This document shows, piece after piece, positions 23,820-31,083 of a stretch of 40,734 nucleotides of DNA. Numbering within the stretch: the stretch's first letter is position 1; the number at the start of each line of letters is the position of its first letter. Source of the DNA: JBEDUK01 sp040414485 (GTDB lineage: Bacteria > Actinomycetota > UBA4738); the NCBI GenBank assembly GCA_040414485.1, contig JBEDUK010000020.1, positions 1 through 40,734 of the forward strand, written 5' to 3'. Below the pieces are notes generated by a model, which ran no database searches, was not told the DNA's origin, and saw nothing but the letters and a program-made list of their open reading frames with translations. Position numbers and translations under genes: made by a program.

Positions 23820-24613
23820 GGCTGCGCCCGATCGACGCGATCGAGGAACCGGAGCACGGCGGCATCGGCCGCATCCGGCTGCTCCGAGTGGTACACGTGG
23901 CCGGCGCCCTCCAGCACGACCAGTTCCGCGCCGGGGATCCGGTTCGCGAGCAGCCGGGCGTTCTCCACCGGAACCAGGCGGTCCTCGCTCCCGTGCAGGA
24001 CCAGCACCGGGAGCCGCAGGGTCGGGAGACGATCGAACGAGTCGAACGCCTGCATGGCCTCCCACTGACGGCGGCCGGCGAACGGCGCCTGCGGTTGCTG
24101 GCTGCCGACCAGGATGTCCTCGGCCACGTGGTCCGGGTGCTCACGCGCGAACGCATCCGAGTACAGCGCGAGGTACGGCCGGTCCTTCGGCACCTTCGAT
24201 ACGGGTCCCGTTCGGCGTGCCTCGTGCGCGGGACCGGCATGCGTCGCCGCCAGGATCAGCGCGCGGACCCGCTCCCCTTCGGTGAGCGCCATCTCCTGCG
24301 CGATCATCCCGCCGAAGGACTGCCCGTAGACGTCTGCCCGCCCCACGGAGAGCGAGTCCAGCAGCGCGGTGGCGTCGTCGACGAAGGTGGCCATGGTGAC
24401 CGGCTCGTCCCTCATGGTCGAGCGGCCGTTTCCGCGCAGGTCGAAGGCGATCACCGGCCTCACCGAGGACAGGACGGGGATGTTCCGGCGCCATCCCGGG
24501 ATGTCGCCGCCCAGACCCTCGACCAGCAGGAGCGGCGTGCGGCCGCCGGTCGGCGACGGACCATGGAGCTCGTGATAGAGCCGGACGCCGTCCGGGCGAT
24601 CGAGGAACGGCAT
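23816..24613 (-). CDS. Alpha/beta-fold hydrolase
   Basis: A 265-residue cytoplasmic hydrolase. The triad is S99 in the nucleophile elbow GQSFGG, an Asp in LHGSEDRLVP and a His in GAGHVYHSEQPD; the oxyanion region is LLLVEGLGGDIPGW. The layout is that of epoxide-hydrolase/esterase/C-C hydrolase relatives, and the substrate is not predictable. ATG 24613 lies 34 bases after the stop of the cyclic-nucleotide-binding gene. Its stop overlaps the glycosyltransferase start (GTGA), so these two are probably translated together. Confidence 0.88.
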   Translation of the reverse strand: MPFLDRPDGVRLYHELHGPSPTGGRTPLLLVEGLGGDIPGWRRNIPVLSSVRPVIAFDLRGNGRSTMRDEPVTMATFVDDATALLDSLSVGRADVYGQSFGGMIAQEMALTEGERVRALILAATHAGPAHEARRTGPVSKVPKDRPYLALYSDAFAREHPDHVAEDILVGSQQPQAPFAGRRQWEAMQAFDSFDRLPTLRLPVLVLHGSEDRLVPVENARLLANRIPGAELVVLEGAGHVYHSEQPDAADAAVLRFLDRVDRAQP

Positions 24614-24647
24614 GGCCGGCCCGCTCGAAGCGCGGGGTCGGGCCCGG

Positions 24648-25070
24648 TCAGGCGGTGACCGACGAGGACGCCGTGCGGAGCCGCGCGGCGACCTGCTCGA
24701 GAAGCTTGAGCGTGATCGTGGGGTACTGGCTGAGCAGCGCCTTGAACTCCCAAGCCGTCACGCCGAGCAGCGTCATCTCGGCCTCGGCCACCACGGTCGC
24801 CGTGCGTGGGCCTCCGTCGAGCAGCGCGATCTCGCCGAACGTGTCGCCGCCCTTGAGGCGCGACCTGGTGCGGCCGTTGACGATGACGCGCGCGTCGCCG
24901 TCGACGATCAGGAAGAAGCCGACCCCATGCTCGCCCTGCCGGGCGAGGACGTCGCCGGTGCTTGCGCGGACCTCCTTCGCCTGGCCGGCGATGGCGCTCA
25001 GCTCGTTCTTGGACAGGCCGGAGAACAGCGGCACGGCCTGGAGAAGCTTCGCGATCTCCGTTCTGTTCAC
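24648..25070 (-). CDS. Stand-alone cyclic-nucleotide-binding domain protein
   Basis: 140 residues made of one CNB domain: a helix (FSGLSKNELSAIAGQ), then a beta roll with GFFLIVDGDARV and the phosphate-binding cassette GDTFGEIALLDGGPRTATV. E80 and R89 of this cassette are the residues that contact the ribose and cyclic phosphate in CRP-type domains. A C-terminal helix follows, but there is no helix-turn-helix and no other effector domain, so it would act by protein contact. The start is GTG 25070 with AGGAGG four bases upstream, a close but good spacing. It is in a run with an MFS exporter upstream and a hydrolase downstream. Confidence 0.85.
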   Translation of the reverse strand: MNRTEIAKLLQAVPLFSGLSKNELSAIAGQAKEVRASTGDVLARQGEHGVGFFLIVDGDARVIVNGRTRSRLKGGDTFGEIALLDGGPRTATVVAEAEMTLLGVTAWEFKALLSQYPTITLKLLEQVAARLRTASSSVTA

Positions 25071-25156
25071 GGCACCTCCTGCGCACGGCGGACGGATGCG
25101 TATCGTACCCGAGCACCGGTTCGGCGCGGAAACGCGGCGGACCGTGGGCGTCCGGT

Positions 25157-26509
25157 CTAGCCTGCGACCGCTTCGTTCGTCGCCGGCGAGCGACCGTCGC
25201 GGGCGGTTCCTCCGCGTCGGACCGCGGTCAGCGCGACGGCGCCGACGACCACCGCGATCGCTCCGCCGACCGCGAGCGCCTGACGGGTCCCGACGTTCTG
25301 GGCGAACCACCCCGTGAGGGGTCCCCCGATCGGGGTGCTGCCCAGGAAGACCACGCTGTACAGCGCCATCACCCGGCCACGCATGGCGGGAGCCGAGGTC
25401 AGCTGAAGGGTGGAGTTCCCCGTGATGGCGAACGCGATCGCGGCGGCCCCGAGGAGCGGCAGCACGACCAGCGCCAGCCCGAACGACGGCGTGAGCGCCA
25501 GGCACACCAACGAGACTCCGAGCGCGACCGCCAGGATGCTCAGCCGCAGTGGGTTCGGACGGCGCGCGCGGCTCGCCATGAACAACGCCCCCGCGAGCGA
25601 GCCGATGCCGACCACCGCGAGCATCACGCCGTACGCGCCGGAGCCTCCGCCGAAGACCCGCGTCGCGAGCAGCGGCATGATGATCTGGAAGTTGTAGGCG
25701 AACAGGAACACCCCGAGCATCACCAGGAGGGGCAGGCGAAGGTCCGGCGTGTTCCACGCGTATCTGACCCCTTCGCGGATCTGGCCCTTCCCCCTCGCGA
25801 CGCGATCGCGCGGATGCAGCTCCGACCTCCGCATCAGCAGCAGTGCGGCCACCACGGCCACGTACGAGAACGCGTTGATGAGGAAGACGGGCGCGGTCGA
25901 CCCGATCGCGGAGGCCCCGGCTGCATGGATGATCAGCCCAGCCACCGCGGGACCGACGATGCGGGTCGCGGTGAACGTCGCGGTGTTCAGGCTCATGGCG
26001 TTCGTCAGGTCGGCGGGACCGACCATCTCCAGGTAGAAGCTCTGTCGCGTGGGGAAGTCGATCGCGCTCACGCACCCGGTCAGGAACGAGATCAGGAACA
26101 CCATCCACAGCCGGACGACGCCGGTCGCCACCAGCGTGAACAGCACCGCCGAGAGCACCGCGAACGCGACCTGGGTGGCGATCTGGGTTCGCCGGTTGTC
26201 GTAGCGGTCCGCGATCACGCCGCCCCACAGCCCCGCGACCATCATCGGGACGAACTGCAGCGCCGCGTCCAGACCGAGCATGGTGCCGCTGTGCGAAAGC
26301 TGCAGCACCAGCCACGGGCCCGCGGTGAACTGCATCCACGTTCCCGTGGTGGAGATCAACTGCCCGACGATGAACAGCCGGAAGTTCCGAACGCGAAGGG
26401 ATGAGAACGTTCGACCCATCGCGCTGCCGGACGGCGCGGCATCGGAGGCCGGCGTGGAGACGGCCCCGTCAGAGGTGGCCAGCTGTTCGGTGTCCTCGGC
26501 GCTGCTCAT
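25157..26509 (-). CDS. MFS transporter, EntS-type (MFS_3) exporter family
   Basis: A 450-residue, 12-TM major facilitator. The first repeat has FRLFIVGQLISTTGTWMQ, typical of enterobactin-exporter-like MFS proteins, then the loop 2-3 motif GGVIADRYDNRR (A-type G-x3-D-R-x-x-R/K). SAIDFPTRQSFYLEMVG and N-AMSLNTATFTATRIVGPAVAG are segments usual in this subfamily. The N-terminus is a soluble Ser/Ala-rich stretch of about 30 residues. The substrate is unknown, and a small-molecule efflux role is likely. It heads the minus-strand run towards the CNB protein, hydrolase, glycosyltransferase and DDAH genes. It is divergent from the subtilase gene with a 51-base gap. Confidence 0.88.
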   Translation of the reverse strand: MSSAEDTEQLATSDGAVSTPASDAAPSGSAMGRTFSSLRVRNFRLFIVGQLISTTGTWMQFTAGPWLVLQLSHSGTMLGLDAALQFVPMMVAGLWGGVIADRYDNRRTQIATQVAFAVLSAVLFTLVATGVVRLWMVFLISFLTGCVSAIDFPTRQSFYLEMVGPADLTNAMSLNTATFTATRIVGPAVAGLIIHAAGASAIGSTAPVFLINAFSYVAVVAALLLMRRSELHPRDRVARGKGQIREGVRYAWNTPDLRLPLLVMLGVFLFAYNFQIIMPLLATRVFGGGSGAYGVMLAVVGIGSLAGALFMASRARRPNPLRLSILAVALGVSLVCLALTPSFGLALVVLPLLGAAAIAFAITGNSTLQLTSAPAMRGRVMALYSVVFLGSTPIGGPLTGWFAQNVGTRQALAVGGAIAVVVGAVALTAVRRGGTARDGRSPATNEAVAG

Positions 26510-26560
26510 GCGCGTTCGAGCCTACGCATCGTCACCGTCTGTTGGCGTACGGTACGGGGG

Positions 26561-28147
26561 ATGCACGCGGGGAATGGGGGTGGCGTGGCATCGCGCCGAA
26601 GCGCGCGACATGGTCGCGGCGCGGTCCACGGGCGATGGGCATGGCCCGTCGTCACGCTGATCTGCTGCTCGACGCTCATGGTCGCGTGGCCGGCGACGAC
26701 GTTGGCCGTCGCGGGTGCGACCAGCGCGGCGGCCCGGCATTCGGCTGCCGTGGATCCGCGCGTGATCCGGGCGATGGGCGCCCATGGATCGGCTGGGTAC
26801 TGGATCATCCTGCGGGATCACGCCGACCTCTCGACGGCGCGGTCGATCGGTTCATGGGACGAGCGCGGCGCGTTCGTCGTCGAGCACCTCACGGACACGG
26901 CTCGGGAGAGCCAGCGCCGGGTGCGGAGCACGCTCGACGCCGACGGCGTTCGGTACCGCGCCTTCTGGGCGATCGATGCGATCCGCGTCCTCGGGTCCGG
27001 ACCCGACCAGCTCAGGGCCGTCGCCGCGCTGCCCGAAGTCGAACGGATCGCGGCGCCCTGGCAGGCCTCCGTCGAGCCGCTCTCGAAGGGATCGTCACCC
27101 GGCCGACCGGACACGGTGGAGTGGAACATCCAGGCGATCCGCGCCCCGAAGGTCTGGAAGAGGTTCGGCGATCGCGGCGAGGGCGTCGTCGTGGCCACCA
27201 TCGATACGGGGGTGCAGTTCGACCACCCGGCCCTCGTCCGGCAGTACCGGGGCAACGAGGGCGGCGTCTTCGACCACAATTACAACTGGTTCGACCCCGG
27301 ACAGGTGTGCCCGCGGAAGGCGCCCTGCGACAACGTGGCGCATGGAACGCACCTGACCGGCACGGCCGTCGGCGACGACGGCGACCCTGGTCCGAACCAG
27401 ATCGGCGTCGCACCGCACGCGCGGTGGATCGCCGCCAAGGGATGCGAGGACGTCACCTGCTCGGACACCTCCCTCGTCGCCTCGGGCCAGTGGGTGCTCG
27501 CCCCGACCAATCTGAAGGGGCGGAAGCCCAAGCCCGGCAGGCGACCGGATGTCATCGAGAACGCATGGGGCACCGACGGATCGAGCGACTTCTACCGGCC
27601 GATCGTGCAGGCATGGGTGGCCGCGGGCATCTTCCCGGTCTTCAGCGGAGGGGCCGGCGGTCCCTCGTGCGGATCCATCGGAGCGCCGGCGAGTCTCCCG
27701 GAGAGCTACGGCGTGGGGGCGTTCGACACGAATGGGGGCATCGCGTCCTTCTCGGGTCGCGGACCCTCACCGTTCGGGGTGACGAAGCCCGACGTCGCCG
27801 CGCCCGGGGTGAACATCCGCAGCAGCGTGCCGGGCAACGACTACGCGATATACAACGGCACGTCGATGGCCTCGGCGCACGTCGCCGGTGTGGTCGCGTT
27901 GGTGTGGGCGGCCGCGCCCGGCATCCGCCGTGACGTGGCGGCGACCATCGACGTGCTCGATCGGTCGGCCCTCGATCGCCCCGACCTGAGCTGCGGCGGA
28001 GACGCCGGCGACAACAACGTGTGGGGCGAAGGCCGGCTGGACGCCCTCGCGGCCGTTCGCGCCGCGCGAGCCCTGGAAGCACCGGATCGGCTCGAGCGAA
28101 CAGCATCGCCGGTGCGCCCGGTCCGGTCGGCCACGGCGGCGGACTGA
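26561..28147 (+). CDS. Secreted subtilisin-family (S8) serine protease, bacillopeptidase-F-like, oxyanion Asn replaced
   Basis: 528 residues. A basic start and hydrophobic core (about 27-52, ending in an Ala-rich cleavage region) form a signal peptide. A propeptide of about 120 residues with inhibitor-I9-like strands (YWIILRDHADLS near 80) follows. The catalytic domain has D215 (ATIDTGVQFDHP), H261 (HGTHLTG) and S435 (NGTSMASAH), all intact. Around the oxyanion hole the chain reads FSGGAGGPSCGSIGAPA where relatives read FSAGN-GP, so the stabilising Asn is Ala365. The segment KPDVAAPGVNIRSSVPG is highly conserved with bacillopeptidase F. Activity could be reduced or the hole differently built. 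An alternative start GTG at 26585 is possible; a gggggatg motif precedes the ATG used here. Confidence 0.88.
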   Translation: MHAGNGGGVASRRSARHGRGAVHGRWAWPVVTLICCSTLMVAWPATTLAVAGATSAAARHSAAVDPRVIRAMGAHGSAGYWIILRDHADLSTARSIGSWDERGAFVVEHLTDTARESQRRVRSTLDADGVRYRAFWAIDAIRVLGSGPDQLRAVAALPEVERIAAPWQASVEPLSKGSSPGRPDTVEWNIQAIRAPKVWKRFGDRGEGVVVATIDTGVQFDHPALVRQYRGNEGGVFDHNYNWFDPGQVCPRKAPCDNVAHGTHLTGTAVGDDGDPGPNQIGVAPHARWIAAKGCEDVTCSDTSLVASGQWVLAPTNLKGRKPKPGRRPDVIENAWGTDGSSDFYRPIVQAWVAAGIFPVFSGGAGGPSCGSIGAPASLPESYGVGAFDTNGGIASFSGRGPSPFGVTKPDVAAPGVNIRSSVPGNDYAIYNGTSMASAHVAGVVALVWAAAPGIRRDVAATIDVLDRSALDRPDLSCGGDAGDNNVWGEGRLDALAAVRAARALEAPDRLERTASPVRPVRSATAAD

Positions 28148-28164
28148 GGTATTCGTCTCCGGAC

Positions 28165-31083
28165 CTATGCTTCCGGACCGACCGGGTGCGCGGGCTCGGG
28201 CTTGGTTCGCTCGGCCTCCGCCAGCCGCCGGCTGAGCACGTGGATCACGGCGAGCGCCGTCTCCGGGCGCTCGCGGAGGATCGCCTCGAACCGCCCGCGG
28301 TCGATCGCGAGCAAACGCACGTCGCCGTGGGCCACGAGTGAGGCCATCCGCGGCTCATGTGTCACGACGGCCATCTCGCCCACGACGTCGCCGGCTGAGC
28401 GTGTCGAAACTCGGTGGACGCCGTCGTCGCCGCGGACCATCACCTCAACGGAGCCACTCACGATGATGAACATCTCGTCGCCCGGCTCCCCCTGGTCGGC
28501 GATGGGCTCATCATCGGCGAACGAGCGCTCCTGCGCGATCGCGGCGATCGGACCGAGGTCCTGCGGCGCGAGCGCTTCGAACAGATTGACCTTGCGCAGG
28601 AACAGCACGCGGTCCATCGAGGACAGCGCGGGCACCGTCTCACTCATCGACCCTCCCTCCGTGGCGAATGCGGCGCACGCCCGGATCCACCCGTCCGGGT
28701 CTTTCCCGAGCCGCGCAAGGACCGCGCCCGCGTCGCCGCGCGCCGGCGCACCGTCCCACATCGAAAGCAGCGGACGCACCAGGTCCCGGGCGCCGACACT
28801 GTCGATGACCTCGAGCGCGTTCGCCCGCTGGGCCGGGTCCGTCACCGACAGGCTCTGGATGGCGACCGACAGGTCGCGGCCTTCACCGAGCAGGGCTGCC
28901 GCGCGCAGCGCGACCGTCGCCTGGCGGTCCGCGTCGGCCAGCAGGGAGTCCCGCAGCAGCGCCAGCCGCTCGTCGCCGTCACCCGTGATGACGTCGGCCT
29001 CCCGATGGCGCTCGACGGCCCCGGCGACGGCCGCCGCCGCGAACGCATGCAGGTCGGGTTCACCGGCGCCGTCATGCGGCAGGCGCTCGAGCGCGGCGAG
29101 CGCGACTTCGCGCCGGTCCGGATCGCGCAGCGCCGCGACCAGGACCGAGCGGCCCCGATCCTCGTCGAGGGATCCGAGGACGCCGGCGGCCTCGCTGCGA
29201 ACGATCGCCACCGGATCGTCCAGGCCGACCCGCGCCAGGTCGAACAACACGGGGGACCTGAGCCCGTCCAGCGCCTGGTAGGCCGCGGCGCGCGCGCCGT
29301 CGTCCGGGTTCGCGATGAGCGCCTTCAGCGTCGCCAGCGCCTCGGCGTCGCCGGTGCGCGCCACGAGCACCGCCGCCGCCCGCGCGCGGACGCCAGAGTC
29401 GCCGTCGCGCAGCAGCGGCCGGACCTCCGCTAGGACTGCAGCTTCTGACCCGGGCCCGGCGGTGGCCGCGGCGTCCAGCGCCGCGAGGCGGACGACCCGA
29501 TCCGGGTCGGACAGGCCCTCAGCGAGCGCCGCCGGCGTGTCGCGGTCGCCGGCCTGGGCCAACGACCGCACGGCGTTCGCGCGGACGCCGGCGTCCTCGT
29601 CTCCGAGGGCCGTGACCAGCGCCGCAGCAGCTTCGGCTGAGCCCGTCTCGCCGAGCATGTAGGCCGCGACGCGCCGAACGCCGGCATCCGGATCGCGCAG
29701 TGCGTCGATCGCGACCGCGTTCGCCGAACGGTCCGACGCGAGCGTCGCGAAGGGCGCCGCTCCGGTCGCCTCCGCGTCGAAGACGGTCGGCCGGCCGGCG
29801 CGTAGGGCACGGACGAGCTCGCGTGGATACGCTCGCCGCGCGCCGAACATGGCCCAGGTCGCCACGACCGCGCTCGCCAGCCCGATCGCGTACAGCGCGC
29901 GAGGCGAGAAAGCCGTTTCGCCGACGAGCGCGACGATGCCCGCCAGGATCGTCCCGACCTGCGTCGGCCCGCCGTACAGGAATGCGCGCGTCTGGTCGCG
30001 CTGCGACGCGGGCACGGTGTTGATCACGGCCTCCCAGGAGCTGACCGCTCCGCCCTGCATCCACGCGACCTGGGCGAACCGGAACGCGGCGATCACGACG
30101 AACGTCGCCGTCACGGTCAGGGTGCCGAAGGCCGCGACGTACAGGAGCGGGAGCACGAGCATCACGATGGGCACCCCGAGCCGAGCGAGCAGCCTGTTCG
30201 TAACCAGGAGCGACAGCAGGAACGCGACACCGGTCGCGACGCCGAAGAACAGCCCGAAGAACCCCGCCAGATCGTCCGGATTCGGGTAACGCGTCGTCGC
30301 CGCCCGCGAGAACGGCAGATACAACGAGAAGAACAGCAGGGAGAACAGGATCGACGCGATCGCCATCCACATCATGAGCGGCGACCGCCGCACCGTGCGC
30401 AGTCCTTCCGTGAGTTGCGCGAGCGGCTGCTCGGCCCGGCCTCGGCGCGCGAGGCCAGCGAGGCCGGCACCGCCAACGACCAGCAGCCGGGCGCCGACCC
30501 CGACGACGAGGAGCAGTGAGACGACCCACACGAGCACGAGGTTCGCAGTGCCGAGCGCCGAGGCGAGCGGGTGCGTCACGAGACCACCGACCACCTGACC
30601 CAGCACGCTTCCCGCCCCGATCAGCGGGAAGAAGCGCTTCGCCTGCCGGGTGTCCGAGACGATCCCCGCCAGCCCCCATACCGACCAGCCCACGAGGAAC
30701 TGCGCCATGGCCTGCAGGATCCAGAGAGCCTGCGGCATCCAGGAGACGTTGGCCCCGAGCGCGATCCGCCCGACCGCCGCAGCCACCGCTATGCCGAGCG
30801 GGACCAGCAGGCATGCGCGGCCGCGGCTGGTGCGTCCGACCAGGACACCAACGCCGAGCGAGACCAGGAACATCGTCGTCCCGAGCACGAGGTACATGAC
30901 CGGCAGCCGCGACACGCCGTAGCGCGCGAAGAACAGTGCTTCGATGCCGCTGCCGCCGATCATGAGGCCGACGAACGAGAGGAAAGACACGGCGACAGCG
31001 AGCCCGACCACCCTGGCCTCGCCCGGCCGTACGTTCAGCACGCGGCCCAGACGTCCGGTCAGTGTCGGCACCGTCTCCGTCAT
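28165..31083 (-). CDS. Large NTT/MFS-type transporter with HEAT repeats and C-terminal cyclic-nucleotide-binding domain
   Basis: 972 residues in three parts. Residues about 20-440 form about 12 TM helices resembling ATP/ADP translocase-like (NTT/Npt) transporters, starting VVGLAVAVSFLSFVGLMI. Residues about 460-800 are HEAT/PBS-lyase-type repeats (DALRDPDAGVRRVAAYMLGE and ALGDEDAGVRANAVRSLAQA among many). Residues about 830-945 are a CNB domain with GDVVGEMAVVTHEPRMAS, keeping the cassette Glu and Arg. Proteins of this architecture are often labelled Npt1/Npt2-like transporters in actinobacteria; the transported substrate is unknown. ATG 31083 overlaps the stop of the cyclase gene (ATGA). A cyclic nucleotide made by that protein might gate this one, but this is inference. 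The upstream extension of the open frame runs across the cyclase gene and is spurious. Confidence 0.85.
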   Translation of the reverse strand: MTETVPTLTGRLGRVLNVRPGEARVVGLAVAVSFLSFVGLMIGGSGIEALFFARYGVSRLPVMYLVLGTTMFLVSLGVGVLVGRTSRGRACLLVPLGIAVAAAVGRIALGANVSWMPQALWILQAMAQFLVGWSVWGLAGIVSDTRQAKRFFPLIGAGSVLGQVVGGLVTHPLASALGTANLVLVWVVSLLLVVGVGARLLVVGGAGLAGLARRGRAEQPLAQLTEGLRTVRRSPLMMWMAIASILFSLLFFSLYLPFSRAATTRYPNPDDLAGFFGLFFGVATGVAFLLSLLVTNRLLARLGVPIVMLVLPLLYVAAFGTLTVTATFVVIAAFRFAQVAWMQGGAVSSWEAVINTVPASQRDQTRAFLYGGPTQVGTILAGIVALVGETAFSPRALYAIGLASAVVATWAMFGARRAYPRELVRALRAGRPTVFDAEATGAAPFATLASDRSANAVAIDALRDPDAGVRRVAAYMLGETGSAEAAAALVTALGDEDAGVRANAVRSLAQAGDRDTPAALAEGLSDPDRVVRLAALDAAATAGPGSEAAVLAEVRPLLRDGDSGVRARAAAVLVARTGDAEALATLKALIANPDDGARAAAYQALDGLRSPVLFDLARVGLDDPVAIVRSEAAGVLGSLDEDRGRSVLVAALRDPDRREVALAALERLPHDGAGEPDLHAFAAAAVAGAVERHREADVITGDGDERLALLRDSLLADADRQATVALRAAALLGEGRDLSVAIQSLSVTDPAQRANALEVIDSVGARDLVRPLLSMWDGAPARGDAGAVLARLGKDPDGWIRACAAFATEGGSMSETVPALSSMDRVLFLRKVNLFEALAPQDLGPIAAIAQERSFADDEPIADQGEPGDEMFIIVSGSVEVMVRGDDGVHRVSTRSAGDVVGEMAVVTHEPRMASLVAHGDVRLLAIDRGRFEAILRERPETALAVIHVLSRRLAEAERTKPEPAHPVGPEA

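Noticed and set aside
22116..24068. 650-codon plus-strand open frame over DDAH and glycosyltransferase genes
   Set aside because: It crosses two real minus-strand genes and their junction, with no domain signal.
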